NCBI GenBank assembly: GCA_900315675.1 | Contig: OMZY01000006.1 | Location: 62,001-126,000 of the forward strand | Length of the DNA: 64,000 nt | Source: an uncultured Eubacteriales bacterium | GTDB lineage: Bacteria; Bacillota; Clostridia; Christensenellales; Aristaeellaceae | Direction of reading: 5' to 3' | Part shown: positions 1-10,358 of the stretch, piece by piece | Layout: every line of letters starts with the position of its first letter | How positions within the stretch are numbered: position 1 is the first letter of the stretch | The notes under the pieces: generated by a model | The model's database searches: none | What the model was told of the DNA's origin: nothing | What the model saw: the letters and a program-made list of their open reading frames with translations, nothing else | Translations under genes and position numbers: made by a program

Positions 1-888
1 GCTCAGCCTTTCCCGGGCGTCCCGGCTGCCGAAGTAAACCTCCAGTGCCTCGCTCAGGGTTTTATAGGGCCGCTGGTTTTCCGTCGGCCTGGACAGGTAG
101 ATCATGGGAAAAACGTCTTCCGCTTCTCCGTTTTCGTTTACCAGCACCCGGGGATCCGCCATGGAAGGCAGTCTCTTCAGGAAATCGGCAATCCGCCGGC
201 AGGCGTCCTTCAGGTCCGATGGCTGCGTCTCGCCGGGCTGCAGTACACGGCAGGCCAGCTCCTCTGCCGCCCCGCGGCTGAGGCCTGTGATGGCATCCGC
301 CAGTGCGCGGCTCAGCCGGGCGTCCGGCGCCGCGCTCAGCCGCTGATACAGTTCTTCTTCCGTCAGCGTTTCCGGGTTCAGCTTCTCCTGCGCCGGCGGC
401 GGCAGATAGGTCATCCCGGGCTGGATCTGCCGCACACGGCTCATTTCCGGGTTCACGTGGCGGGTTGCTTCCAGGATCCGGCCGTTTTCATCCAGCAGCA
501 GCAGGTTGGAATGCCGTCCCATGATCTCCAGCACCAGGCGGCGAAGCACATGGTCGCCCAGCTCGTTCACCGCGTCTAGATCCACATAGACAATCCGGTC
601 TCCCTCCACCTGGCGGATCTCCAGGATCCGGGCGCCGGTAATCTGTTTGCGCATCAGCATGCACATGGCCGGGGGTTCCAGCGGATTGGAAAAGCTGCTC
701 ATGGTCAGGTGGCAGCGGGCATTGTTCGGCGAGGCGCACAGAAGCAGCCGGTGATTGGTTCCGCCCGCGCGGATTACCAGTACAATCGTATCGCGTTCCG
801 GCTGCGTGATCTTGTCGATCCGCCCGTCCCGGAGGATCTCATTCAGTTCCCTGGCGGCAAATCCCACCGTCAGTCCGTCCATCGGCAT
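1..888 (-). CDS. rqcH: Rqc2/NFACT family ribosome-quality-control protein RqcH (3' part beyond window)
   Basis: The 296 visible residues are the N-terminal part of an NFACT (fibronectin-binding-like, RqcH/Rqc2) protein. They show the family opening with M-DGLTVGFAARELNE and GRIDKITQPERDTIVLVIR, then the NFACT-N segment with NNARCHLT and GRHSNLLLLDENG. In Firmicutes RqcH binds stalled 50S subunits and directs C-terminal alanine tailing of nascent chains; older annotations call it a fibronectin-binding protein. The start is ATG at 888, or the in-frame ATG at 882, which matches the MSFDG-type start of the family better. No strong Shine-Dalgarno is seen; GGACAGAG lies just upstream. The rest of the gene is outside the window, so full length and the C-terminal NFACT-R domain cannot be checked. 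Confidence 0.9.
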   Translation of the reverse strand, partial: MPMDGLTVGFAARELNEILRDGRIDKITQPERDTIVLVIRAGGTNHRLLLCASPNNARCHLTMSSFSNPLEPPAMCMLMRKQITGARILEIRQVEGDRIVYVDLDAVNELGDHVLRRLVLEIMGRHSNLLLLDENGRILEATRHVNPEMSRVRQIQPGMTYLPPPAQEKLNPETLTEEELYQRLSAAPDARLSRALADAITGLSRGAAEELACRVLQPGETQPSDLKDACRRIADFLKRLPSMADPRVLVNENGEAEDVFPMIYLSRPTENQRPYKTLSEALEVYFGSRDARERLS

Positions 889-964
889 AGTTCTCTGTCC
901 CTTCTCCGGTCAGTTCCTGACCGTATGTTCCTTAAAGCACCTTCCGCGGTCCGTTCTCCTTTTC

Positions 965-985
965 CGGGTCACCTCCGGATTATAC
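965..985 (-). promoter_or_regulatory. possible -10 element for rqcH
   Basis: On the minus strand a perfect TATAAT (about 977-982) lies roughly 90 bases upstream of the rqcH start. A good -35 is not visible: the matching position falls in the T-run of the ribU terminator. This is a weak call from sequence only. Confidence 0.3.
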
Positions 986-997
986 CATGGCCGCGGG

Positions 998-1040
998 GAA
1001 AAAAACAGGACCGGGAGGGATTTCTCCCTGCCCGGTCCTG
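998..1040 (-). terminator. Rho-independent terminator of ribU
   Basis: On the minus strand, 17 bases after the ribU stop, a GC-rich stem (AGGACCGGG... with its complement) closes on an AAAT loop and is followed by a run of seven T. This is a textbook intrinsic terminator separating ribU from rqcH. Confidence 0.9.
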
Positions 1041-1057
1041 AAAGGATGAGGCTGTTT

Positions 1058-1651
1058 TTACCGGATCCTTTCGTGAAGGATCGGGGACAGCGGTTTGTAG
1101 ATCAGTCCGGCTACAACACTCAGCACAACGCCTTTCAGCAGGTTGAAGGGACCGGTGATCAGGAGCAGCAGCTTCCACTCGCTGTCCACACCGGCCACTC
1201 CGGCAGCCTTGATGATCCCGTCCATATCCATGTGGAAAGCGCCCATGTAGAAAGGCAGCATGATCCACTTGTTTGCCATAATGCCGGCGATCACCATGCA
1301 GATGGTACCGACGGCCATGCCGATGATCGCGTTCTTGCGGGTCTTGTTCCGGTGATAGATCAGCGAAGCCGGAATCACCAGAGCCGCGCCCATAATGAAG
1401 TCCGCCAGTTCGCCGACGCCGGCGCTGGAGGAATGCAGCAGGCCGATGGCGCTCTTGATGCCCAGGATGATCAGTCCGGGAACAGTTCCCATGGAGAAAG
1501 CGCCCAGCAGGACCGGAATGTTGGAAAGGTCCAGCTTATAGAAAGCCACCACAGGAATCTCGATCAGGAACAGGATGGATGCCGCTGCCGCCAGAATGGC
1601 AATGCGTGTCATCACGCCGACAGAAAACCGGGTTTGTGTAGTACTGGTCAT
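1058..1651 (-). CDS. ribU: Riboflavin ECF transporter substrate-binding component RibU
   Basis: This 197-residue, very hydrophobic protein is an ECF-transporter S component with about six membrane segments. It resembles RibU in length and in the pattern around IPVLLGAFSMGTVPGLIIL and the C-terminal LLKGVVLSVV segment. RibU binds riboflavin at the outer face and works with the shared EcfT/EcfA/EcfA' energy module, which is encoded elsewhere. The assignment is strongly supported by an FMN riboswitch directly upstream. The start is ATG 1651, preceded by an excellent AAGGAGG (1659-1666) at 8 bases. An upstream in-frame extension exists but runs through the riboswitch and is not coding. The gene is monocistronic, with its own terminator. 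Confidence 0.93.
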   Translation of the reverse strand: MTSTTQTRFSVGVMTRIAILAAAASILFLIEIPVVAFYKLDLSNIPVLLGAFSMGTVPGLIILGIKSAIGLLHSSSAGVGELADFIMGAALVIPASLIYHRNKTRKNAIIGMAVGTICMVIAGIMANKWIMLPFYMGAFHMDMDGIIKAAGVAGVDSEWKLLLLITGPFNLLKGVVLSVVAGLIYKPLSPILHERIR

Positions 1652-1677
1652 GAAAAAGCCCTCCTTATAATGCGCGC

Positions 1678-1714
1678 GCCTCCTTAAAGCAACTTCATCA
1701 TGCTTCAAGGAGGC
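1678..1714 (-). promoter_or_regulatory. Expression-platform hairpin carrying a Shine-Dalgarno-like arm
   Basis: Between the FMN aptamer and the ribU ribosome binding site lies a 14-position stem with one mismatch: GCCTCCTTGAAGCA (1714-1701) against TGCTTTAAGGAGGC (1691-1678), with a nine-base loop. Its 5' arm CCTCCTT is an anti-Shine-Dalgarno that could pair either with the arm's own AAGGAGG or with the real site at 1659-1666. This suggests control at translation initiation, but the switching pairing is inferred. Confidence 0.6.
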
Positions 1715-1754
1715 GGAGATCTTTGCACGCAAAAACGCGTTATTTCTCTGTTCC

Positions 1755-1875
1755 GTTCTTCTCTCATCCAGACTGTACTGTCGGCTCCGGAATTGGACCG
1801 GATCGGCTGAGCGTTGGCTCAGTTCGCGGGCTTTACCGCCGGTAGGGAATTTCACCCGTCCCCGAAGAAGCTTTA
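1755..1875 (-). ncRNA. FMN riboswitch (RFN element)
   Basis: Reading the minus strand, all conserved RFN blocks appear in order: TCTTCGGGGACGGGTGAAAT, TCCCTACCGGCGGTAAAG, CCCGCGA, GATCCGGT, AATTCCGGAGCCGACAGT and TCTGGATGAGAGAAGA. The element senses flavin mononucleotide and normally shuts off riboflavin synthesis or uptake genes, here ribU. The flanking CTTCT/AGAAG segments form the closing P1 helix. Confidence 0.97.
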
Positions 1876-1923
1876 AGCGGTACGCAATGTACGGATATAT
1901 TATAGGGATTTGTGTCCGTTTCG

Positions 1924-2706
1924 TCAATCCCCGTCTTCCCTGGCGGCAATCAGCTCAATAAACGCTTTGATCTGCTGATCCCAGAATCCCCACTCGTGCG
2001 TGGCGTCCGGTTCCTCATGGCTCATCACGTTCCATCCGTTTTTCCGCAGGGCGGGCACAAAGGCCTTGTGGGATTCAAACAGGAAATCCTTCGTCCCGCA
2101 GCTGACATACAGCCAGGGCCTGTGCGGGGCGTCCGCGTTCCTTTCAATCAGGTGGAACAGATCCAGTTCCGTTCCCTTGATCTCCTTCAGATCCCCGAAA
2201 AGCCGGTCAATCTCGTTTCCGTCATGCCGCTGCGGGAAAATCCCGGCCAGGTCCACCGCGCCGCTGAAGGAAGCCGCGCCGGCGAAATGCCCCGGATAGG
2301 TCAGGGCCAGCCGCATGGCGCCGTAGCCGCCCATGCTCAGGCCGGCCACATAGGTATCCTCCGGCCTGCTGCTCAGCCGGAAGAAGCGGTGCATCGTCCG
2401 GGGCAGCTCGTCGCTGATATAGTCCCAGTATTTTTCCCCGTGGGCTTCATTGCAGTAGAAGCTGTGGTTCACCGCCGGCATGATCACTGCCAGGTTATGG
2501 TTCGCCGCGTAGCGTTCCACGGAGGTCCGCCGCATCCAGATGGAATGGTCGTCGCTGTATCCGTGCAGCAGGTAGAGCACCTTCGGCGGCCGTTCATCCC
2601 TGGAGGCTCCCATTCCGATCCCCTGGTTGACTTCAGGCAGGATCACATTCACCGTGGAGGCCACATTCAGTGCCGCGGAGAAAAACTGAACCTGTAAAAA
2701 TGCCAT
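1924..2706 (-). CDS. Alpha/beta-hydrolase esterase (EstA/tributyrin esterase-like, putative)
   Basis: This 260-residue protein belongs to the esterase family related to tributyrin esterase EstA and S-formylglutathione hydrolase. Visible features are the oxyanion-side motif VLYLLHGYSDD (about 43-53), the nucleophile elbow GLSMGGYG (Ser near 126), an acid candidate in SCGTKDFLF, and the catalytic His in DATHEWGFW near the C-terminus. No signal peptide is seen, so it is probably cytoplasmic. The natural substrate is unknown; small acyl esters are the family norm. ATG 2706 has AAAGGGG upstream. It follows psuG by 44 bases on the same strand, so it may be cotranscribed with psuK-psuG, though no functional link to pseudouridine is obvious. 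Confidence 0.85.
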   Translation of the reverse strand: MAFLQVQFFSAALNVASTVNVILPEVNQGIGMGASRDERPPKVLYLLHGYSDDHSIWMRRTSVERYAANHNLAVIMPAVNHSFYCNEAHGEKYWDYISDELPRTMHRFFRLSSRPEDTYVAGLSMGGYGAMRLALTYPGHFAGAASFSGAVDLAGIFPQRHDGNEIDRLFGDLKEIKGTELDLFHLIERNADAPHRPWLYVSCGTKDFLFESHKAFVPALRKNGWNVMSHEEPDATHEWGFWDQQIKAFIELIAAREDGD

Positions 2707-2750
2707 AGTGTCTGTCCCCTTTCCGTTCGTTCACGCCGGATCTGCCGCTG

Positions 2751-3668
<918 letters not shown>

Positions 3669-3682
3669 GATAACACTCCTTC

Positions 3683-4675
3683 TTACATTGAGAAACCCAG
3701 TTTCAGGTCGATTGCTTTCCGGCTCAGTTTCGGGCTGACCGCGGCGGAATCTTCCGCGCAGATCGCGGACGCCGCCAGGGCCCGGTCCGCCGCCTGCATG
3801 GTATTCAGTCCGTTCAGGTAAGCGTCCGCGGCGGCCGCCACAAACGCGTCTCCGCAGCCGGAGGAATTCACCACCGGTCCGGGAATACAGGGAAGCAGCA
3901 CTCCTCCCTCCCGGGGATCATCCGCCCATACGCCCCGGTTTCCCAGGGAGATATAGACCCGCTGGACGCCCAGGCGGTGCAGCGCGTCCGCCGCGTGCGG
4001 CAGGTCGCTGTCCTCCCGGATGGTCATACCGGTCAGCAGCTCCGTTTCCGGCACATTGGGTTTGAGCAGCGTCAGACGGCACAGCAGCGGTTTCAGCCGG
4101 CAGGCTTTGGAAACGGAAACCGGATCCGCGGCCACCGGTACGGTAATATGCTTCGCGATCCATGCCAGGGTTTCCTCCGGCAGGTTTGCGTCCGCAATCA
4201 CCATGCTGCCGTGGTTCAGCAGCGGCAGCAAAGGTTCCAGTCTGTCCGGGGTCAGCCTGTCGCAGATGGACATGTCCGACACCGCCACATTCAGGTCCCC
4301 GTCCTGCCCGTTGATGCACAGATAAGCGGAGGTGTTCTCCCCCGGTTCCGTAAAGCTGTACTGCAGATCAATACCGGCTTTCAGGCAGTGGTCCCGGATC
4401 ATCTGCGCGTAGGGATCGTTTCCCATGATGGTGATCAGGGAAACCTTCCTGTCCAGCAGGCTGAGGTTCTCCGCGATGTTCCGGCCCACGCCCCCGGGCG
4501 TCAGGGTGATGCGTCCGGGATTGGAATCTCCCTCGCGCAGCGGGTTTGTCGGAGTTCCGGCCAGATCCATGTTGACCGCCCCGATCACAAAGACCGGCGC
4601 GTCCGTTCTCAGGCGTGCCTGGCGGTCAAAAACGGGGCCTTCCCTGCGCGGTACAGGGCATGTATACAGGTTCAC
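3683..4675 (-). CDS. psuK: PfkB-family carbohydrate kinase, probable pseudouridine kinase
   Basis: This 330-residue PfkB/ribokinase-fold kinase shows VIGAVNMDLAG at the N-terminus, the first signature around LTPGGVGRNIAENL, and the second signature PGPVVNSSGCGDAFVAAA with the catalytic Asp in GCGD. Because psuG follows 14 bases later, pseudouridine is the expected substrate, giving pseudouridine 5'-phosphate. There is no N-terminal helix-turn-helix, unlike some PsuK proteins. The start is a GTG: GTG 4675 has GGGAG at eight bases, whereas the longer GTG 4684 directly abuts it. No ATG fits. Confidence 0.88.
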   Translation of the reverse strand: MNLYTCPVPRREGPVFDRQARLRTDAPVFVIGAVNMDLAGTPTNPLREGDSNPGRITLTPGGVGRNIAENLSLLDRKVSLITIMGNDPYAQMIRDHCLKAGIDLQYSFTEPGENTSAYLCINGQDGDLNVAVSDMSICDRLTPDRLEPLLPLLNHGSMVIADANLPEETLAWIAKHITVPVAADPVSVSKACRLKPLLCRLTLLKPNVPETELLTGMTIREDSDLPHAADALHRLGVQRVYISLGNRGVWADDPREGGVLLPCIPGPVVNSSGCGDAFVAAAADAYLNGLNTMQAADRALAASAICAEDSAAVSPKLSRKAIDLKLGFSM

Positions 4676-4710
4676 CGGGATCACTCCCTATCATTTCATT
4701 CCGGAAAGAA

Positions 4711-4738
4711 GGACAGCCGGGCAATCGGCCCGGCTGTC
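4711..4738 (-). terminator. Hairpin terminator after gpmI
   Basis: A perfect GGACAGCCGGGC / GCCCGGCTGTCC stem lies nine bases after the gpmI stop. On the minus strand it is followed by TTCTTTCC, a mediocre U-tract. On the plus strand it is followed by a run of T, but no plus-strand gene precedes it. Confidence 0.65.
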
Positions 4739-4746
4739 CGTGTTTT

Positions 4747-6327
<1,581 letters not shown>

Positions 6328-6404
6328 TTCGGAAGTTCCTCCTGTAGAAGATATTCGGAATCCCTTTCCGGAAAAGCCGGAACGGGAATAGACTAACCCT
6401 ATAA

Positions 6405-6433
6405 ACGATACAGGAAACCCACCAAAAAGTCAA
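6405..6433 (-). promoter_or_regulatory. Probable sigma-70 promoter for gpmI
   Basis: On the minus strand TTGACT (6433-6428) is separated by 17 bases from TATCGT (6410-6405), about 80 bases upstream of the gpmI start. The -35 is strong and the -10 is a weak match. Confidence 0.5.
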
Positions 6434-6457
6434 TGTCGGGGATGGCTGATTTGGTGA

Positions 6458-6492
6458 ACAAAAAAGCCCTGACGATGATTCGTCAGGGCTTT
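6458..6492 (-). terminator. Rho-independent terminator of the 2-oxoacid oxidoreductase operon
   Basis: On the minus strand AAAGCCCTGACG pairs perfectly with CGTCAGGGCTTT and is followed by TTTTT, 12 bases after the gamma-subunit stop codon. Confidence 0.92.
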
Positions 6493-6503
6493 GAATACAA
6501 AGC

Positions 6504-7040
6504 TTACTTAACCGCTTCAGCGCCTTTTTCCATGGCCTGCCGGTTAATGGGCAGCAGGTGCTCCTTCTTCGGGCCGAAGGTGGCCTTCAGGGCTTCCATG
6601 GCGGAATCGATACTCACCACGCCGGTCTTTGCCAGGATCGCGCCGAGCATGACCATGTTGGCAGTCCGGCTGTTGCCCAGCTGTTCCGCGATCCCGTTGC
6701 AGTCCACGGGAATGGCGGTGATATCGTCCCGGTCCGGGGTGATATCGATCAGGGAGGAATTGTACAGCATGATGCCGCCCTTTTCCATGGCGGGCGTGAA
6801 CTTGATCATGCTGGGCTTGTTCATAATCACGGCGATCGGGATCTCCGTCACCAGCGGGGAACCGATGGGTTCGTCAGAGATCACCACGGCGCAGTTGGCT
6901 TCGCCGCCGCGCATTTCCGGGCCGTAGGAAGGCATCCAGGAAACGTTCATCCCTTCGTGCATGGCCGCCTTGGCCAGCAGCTGGCCGATCAGCAGCACGC
7001 CCTGTCCGCCGAAACCTGCAATCAGAAATTGAGCTTCCAT
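6504..7040 (-). CDS. 2-oxoacid:ferredoxin oxidoreductase, gamma subunit
   Basis: These 178 residues form the gamma (catalytic-domain III) subunit of a pyruvate/ketoisovalerate/2-oxoglutarate ferredoxin oxidoreductase. Diagnostic segments are LIAGFGGQGVLLIGQLLAKA at the N-terminus, WMPSYGPEMRGGEANCAVVIS, PSMIKF and AMVML-type NMVMLGAILAKTG. In the assembled complex it contributes to coenzyme A handling and catalysis. It is the last gene of the four-gene operon, three bases after the beta subunit. Confidence 0.93.
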   Translation of the reverse strand: MEAQFLIAGFGGQGVLLIGQLLAKAAMHEGMNVSWMPSYGPEMRGGEANCAVVISDEPIGSPLVTEIPIAVIMNKPSMIKFTPAMEKGGIMLYNSSLIDITPDRDDITAIPVDCNGIAEQLGNSRTANMVMLGAILAKTGVVSIDSAMEALKATFGPKKEHLLPINRQAMEKGAEAVK

Positions 7041-7043
7041 GAA

Positions 7044-7781
7044 TCACTCAACCTCCTTTTTCACACCCAGCGGGTACTGGGGAATCATGTTGGCTTCCAC
7101 CCACTTCAGCGCCTCCTGAGGCGTCATACCCCAGTTGGTGGGGCAGGCGGACAGCACTTCCACCAGGGAGAAGCCCTTGCCGGCGATCTGCATTTCGAAC
7201 GCCTTCTTGATGGCCTTCTTGGCTTCCATGATGTGCTTTACGTCATGCACGGACACCCGGGAGATGTAGGCCGGACCGTCCAGGGTCGCCAGCATTTCGC
7301 TGACCCGGATCGGATAACCGCACAGCTTGGGATCCCGGCCGTAGGGAGAGGTGGTGGTCACCTGACCCGGCAGGGTGGTGGGGGCCATCTGGCCGCCGGT
7401 CATGCCGTAAATGGCATTGTTCACAAAGATAACGGTGATGTTCTCGCCCCGGGTCGCCGCATGGGTGATTTCCGCCGCGCCGATGGATGCCAGGTCGCCG
7501 TCGCCCTGATAGGTGAACACGATGTTGTTCGGATTCACCCGCTTGCAGCCGGTGGCTACAGCCGGTGCGCGGCCGTGGGCCGCTTCCATCATGTCGCAGT
7601 TGAAATAGTCATAGGCAAACACGGCGCAGCCGACCGGCGCAATGCCGATGGTTTTGCCCTGGATGCCCAGTTCGTCAATGGCTTCCGCCACCAGGCGGTG
7701 GATGATACCGTGGGTGCAGCCGGGACAATAATGCAGCGGCTTGTCGGTCAGCAGCTTTGTCTTCTCATACACAACAGCCAT
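7044..7781 (-). CDS. 2-oxoacid:ferredoxin oxidoreductase, beta (TPP-binding) subunit
   Basis: The 245-residue protein is the thiamine-diphosphate-binding beta subunit: [18 protein letters not shown] near residue 17, [15 protein letters not shown], and the TPP/Mg motif [14 protein letters not shown] followed by [19 protein letters not shown]. It decarboxylates the 2-oxoacid on TPP and passes electrons to iron-sulfur centres. Only one CxxC is present at the N-terminus, as usual for short beta subunits whose clusters are supplied by the separate delta ferredoxin. Two bases separate it from the alpha subunit. Substrate, by resemblance of the alpha subunit, is probably branched-chain 2-oxoacid. 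Confidence 0.93.
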   Translation of the reverse strand: MAVVYEKTKLLTDKPLHYCPGCTHGIIHRLVAEAIDELGIQGKTIGIAPVGCAVFAYDYFNCDMMEAAHGRAPAVATGCKRVNPNNIVFTYQGDGDLASIGAAEITHAATRGENITVIFVNNAIYGMTGGQMAPTTLPGQVTTTSPYGRDPKLCGYPIRVSEMLATLDGPAYISRVSVHDVKHIMEAKKAIKKAFEMQIAGKGFSLVEVLSACPTNWGMTPQEALKWVEANMIPQYPLGVKKEVE

Positions 7782-7783
7782 GC

Positions 7784-8860
7784 TTATTTCCCCTCCTTGG
7801 CAAGATTTTCAACCTGGGTAATGATTTCCCGCACCGTCGGCACAATACCGCCGGTGCGGCCGAAGAAGTGCACGGGCTTTTTGCCGTCCACCGCCAGCTT
7901 CACGTCGTCCACCATCTGACCCATGCTCATTTCCACGGTCAGGAAGGCCTTGGCGTGTTCAGCCGCCTTGGCGATGGGCGCGTTCGGGAAGGGCCACAGG
8001 GTAATGGGACGGATCAGGCCGGCCTTGATGCCTTCGTCACGCAGTTTGCGCATGGCGCTGCGGGCAATACGGGCGGTGGTGCCGTAGGCCACGATCACAT
8101 AGTCCGCGTCCTCGGTCATCTCCTCCTGCCAGCGGCATTCGGTCTGTTCCATCACGGCGTACTTGGCGTACAGCTTGTTCACATGCTTTTCCAGCACGGC
8201 GGGATCGATGTACAGTGAGTTGATGATCGCCCGTTCCCGGCCGCAGTCCGGCGTCCAGCCGGTGGCCGCCCAGGTCTTCTCGGGCAGGTCTGTCCGCTCC
8301 TTGCGTTCCGGCATTTCCACGGGTTCCATCATCTGGCCGATCAGACCGTCGCCCATGATCAGCACGGGATTGCGGTACTTGTCCGCCAGGTCGAAGGCTT
8401 CCTGTGTCAGTTCCACTGCTTCCTGCACGGAAGAGGGAGCCAGCACCAGCATCCGGTAGTCGCCGTGTCCGCCGCCGCGGGTGGACTGATAATAGTCGCT
8501 CTGGGCAGGCTGGATGGATCCCAGTCCGGGGCCGCCGCGCACCATATTCACGATCACGCAGGGCAGTTCCGCGCCCACAATATAGCTGATGCCTTCCTGC
8601 TTCAGGGAAATTCCCGGGCTGGAGGAAGAGGTCATAACCCTCGCTCCGGCACCGGCCGCGCCGTAGACCATATTGATGGCGGCAACTTCGCTCTCCGCCT
8701 GCAGGAAACAGCCGCCCTCAATCTTCGGCAGCCGTTTGGACATGTATTCCGGGATCTGGTTCTGAGGGGTAATGGGATAGCCGAAGAAGAAGCGGCATCC
8801 TGCCTGGATCGCAGCTTCGGCGATGGCTTCATTTCCCTTCATGAGCATTTTTTCACCCAT
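7784..8860 (-). CDS. vorB: 2-oxoacid:ferredoxin oxidoreductase alpha subunit, VorB-like
   Basis: This 358-residue alpha subunit has the full N-terminal signature [17 protein letters not shown] and [16 protein letters not shown], then [33 protein letters not shown] and [15 protein letters not shown]. This pattern is the one annotated as 2-ketoisovalerate (3-methyl-2-oxobutanoate) ferredoxin oxidoreductase VorB in anaerobes. The substrate could also be 2-oxoglutarate or another 2-oxoacid; sequence alone does not settle it. The enzyme generates reduced ferredoxin, which is the expected electron donor for the Rnf complex encoded 7 kb away. Confidence 0.92.
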   Translation of the reverse strand: MGEKMLMKGNEAIAEAAIQAGCRFFFGYPITPQNQIPEYMSKRLPKIEGGCFLQAESEVAAINMVYGAAGAGARVMTSSSSPGISLKQEGISYIVGAELPCVIVNMVRGGPGLGSIQPAQSDYYQSTRGGGHGDYRMLVLAPSSVQEAVELTQEAFDLADKYRNPVLIMGDGLIGQMMEPVEMPERKERTDLPEKTWAATGWTPDCGRERAIINSLYIDPAVLEKHVNKLYAKYAVMEQTECRWQEEMTEDADYVIVAYGTTARIARSAMRKLRDEGIKAGLIRPITLWPFPNAPIAKAAEHAKAFLTVEMSMGQMVDDVKLAVDGKKPVHFFGRTGGIVPTVREIITQVENLAKEGK

Positions 8861-8876
8861 GGATTCGCTTCCTCCT

Positions 8877-9080
8877 TTATTTCTCCACCTTGATTACGGC
8901 GTCGGGGCACATCCGTGCGCAGAACGCGCAGCCGATGCAGGCTTCCTGATCCGTAATTCCGATGGGATGATATCCTTTGGTGTTGATCTCCTTGCTCAGC
9001 GCAAGCAGATGTTTGGGACAGACATCGGCGCAGAGGCCGCATCCCTTGCAGGTCTCACGGTCGATGGTCAGCTTGGCCAT
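8877..9080 (-). CDS. 2-oxoacid:ferredoxin oxidoreductase delta subunit, 2[4Fe-4S] ferredoxin
   Basis: The 67-residue protein has two classic cluster motifs, CKGCGLCADVCP (about 11-22) and CIGCAFCARMCP (about 49-60), each C-x2-C-x2-C-x3-C-P. It is the first gene of the operon and supplies the two [4Fe-4S] clusters that pass electrons from the TPP site to external ferredoxin. ATG 9080 has AAGGAGGCGG upstream with good spacing. Confidence 0.95.
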   Translation of the reverse strand: MAKLTIDRETCKGCGLCADVCPKHLLALSKEINTKGYHPIGITDQEACIGCAFCARMCPDAVIKVEK

Positions 9081-9106
9081 GACTTCCGCCTCCTTAGAAA
9101 ATGATT

Positions 9107-9141
9107 AAACCTATTATAGGTTTCTGCCTGTTGAGAGTCAA
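9107..9141 (-). promoter_or_regulatory. Promoter with overlapping palindromic operator, 2-oxoacid oxidoreductase operon
   Basis: On the minus strand TTGACT (9141-9136), a 17-base spacer and a perfect TATAAT (9118-9113) form a strong sigma-70 promoter about 33 bases ahead of the ferredoxin gene. A perfect 17-base palindrome, AAACCTAT-T-ATAGGTTT (9107-9123), sits exactly over the -10, the position of a repressor operator. The regulator is not recognised. Confidence 0.8.
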
Positions 9142-9184
9142 CGAAGGTACAGCAAAAATACCGAACAGAAAAAACTGTTGCTCA

Positions 9185-9218
9185 GACAAAAGCATCCGTC
9201 ATCACACGGATGTTTTGT
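9185..9218 (-). terminator. Probable terminator of the GDSL esterase gene
   Basis: An inverted repeat (ACAAAACATCCG / CGGATGCTTTTGT on the minus strand) lies a few bases past the stop of the esterase gene. The T-tract is short and interrupted, so the call is moderate. Confidence 0.5.
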
Positions 9219-9227
9219 CCGGAACTA

Positions 9228-10301
9228 TTAATTCTGAATTCTGAATTCTGAATTCTGAATTTCTTTCAGGAATTCCCCCAGCATTATCCCGACCTTCCGG
9301 TTATACTCCGCATTCGGATGCCATCGGGCGCCCATATCCTCCGGACCGTAATCCGGCACCGCAAAAGAGTACAGCTCCTGCATTCCCTCCGTCTGCATCC
9401 GTTTTACCGCCTCCGCCGCCAGTTCCGGATGGCAGTCGGTGCCGGGCAGGATCCATACGATCTTCGCGTCCGGATTGTATTTTCTTACTTTCCGGATCAG
9501 GTTCATGGCGCCCCGGATCACGTTCTCCCGGTCCTCCTCAAAGGATTTCCGTTCGTTCATGCCGTTATTGTCATTGGTCAGCAGGCGGATGCAGATGATA
9601 TCCGGCTTCCAGGACTCAAAGTTCCACAGCTTCCTGCATCCCCGCGCTTCCGCCTCCGTGCCCTGCAGCACGCCGGCCACATATTCATAGGCGTCCGTCA
9701 GGTTGTTTTTCTCCGTATGCTGCCAGTCCCAGCAGACGCCCCAGCCGCTCTGGGACAGGATGCTGCGTTCGGCGTTCAGCGCTTCACAGGCATACCAGGA
9801 ATAGTTCCCCCGGGCGGAAAACCAGGGCGTCACCCATTCCATGTTGCCCTTGGCCGCCAGTGCGCCTTCCCCGCTGGTCAGGCTGTCGCCGAGGAATTCA
9901 ATCTTCATCTTCCGTTCCGGCAGTTCCGTCAGCTCCCCGTTGATCCGCAGGCTGTGAAGCAGTACTGTGGCTTCCGGCTGTTCCGGCATGCACTGGGTTT
10001 CCTTCATCAGGGTCACGGTCCGCTCCTGCTCCGCCTCCAGTCCCAGCAGCAGCGGATACATCCGGATCCCCGGCTCCACCGGGAAACGGGTCACCGGCTG
10101 CCCGTCCGCAAGGACAATCATCCACATAACAGGGGCTGCTGCAGGTGCCTCCAGCTTTGCCCAGGTATCCGTTCCGCGGAAGCGAAACTCCATTCCGCTC
10201 CCGGTCCAGTCCAGGGCCAGGGGGCTTTGGGTCAGGTCCATCCGCCCCATCAGGCGGATATTTTTCATTCCGGCAGTAATTTCAAATGTCTGAAAACTCA
10301 T
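9228..10301 (-). CDS. SGNH/GDSL-type esterase with N-terminal beta domain (CE2-like)
   Basis: The 357-residue protein has an N-terminal beta-rich region (about 1-125) followed by an SGNH hydrolase domain: nucleophile motif EFLGDSLTSGEG (Ser near 138), LLTNDNNG as a block III-like element, and C-terminal ARWHPNAEYN with the Asp/Glu-x-x-His-type pair. The layout resembles carbohydrate esterase family 2 and related deacetylases. No signal peptide is evident. It starts 57 bases after ccsA in the same direction and could be the tail of that operon. The last nine residues (NSEFRIQN and neighbours) are encoded by an AATTCTG heptamer repeat, so the original C-terminus was probably shorter. Confidence 0.82.
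   Translation of the reverse strand: MSFQTFEITAGMKNIRLMGRMDLTQSPLALDWTGSGMEFRFRGTDTWAKLEAPAAAPVMWMIVLADGQPVTRFPVEPGIRMYPLLLGLEAEQERTVTLMKETQCMPEQPEATVLLHSLRINGELTELPERKMKIEFLGDSLTSGEGALAAKGNMEWVTPWFSARGNYSWYACEALNAERSILSQSGWGVCWDWQHTEKNNLTDAYEYVAGVLQGTEAEARGCRKLWNFESWKPDIICIRLLTNDNNGMNERKSFEEDRENVIRGAMNLIRKVRKYNPDAKIVWILPGTDCHPELAAEAVKRMQTEGMQELYSFAVPDYGPEDMGARWHPNAEYNRKVGIMLGEFLKEIQNSEFRIQN
9229..9262. repeat. Heptamer tandem repeat (AATTCTG), site 1
   Basis: About four and a half head-to-tail copies of the 7-mer AATTCTG overlap the 3' end of the esterase gene. The same 7-base family recurs at 15.96, 31.5, 31.6, 62.3 and 63.5 kb. Confidence 0.9.
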
Positions 10302-10358
10302 GGCAATCCTCTCTTATCGGAACACAGATTCGTAATCCGCAGTGAACACTGAAGATCC

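Noticed and set aside
1652-1927. N-terminal extension of RibU
   Set aside because: The in-frame extension is the translation of the FMN riboswitch and its hairpin; AAGGAGG marks ATG 1651.
6558-8218. Long plus-strand frames over the 2-oxoacid oxidoreductase genes
   Set aside because: Antisense shadows of genes with full family signatures and good ribosome sites.
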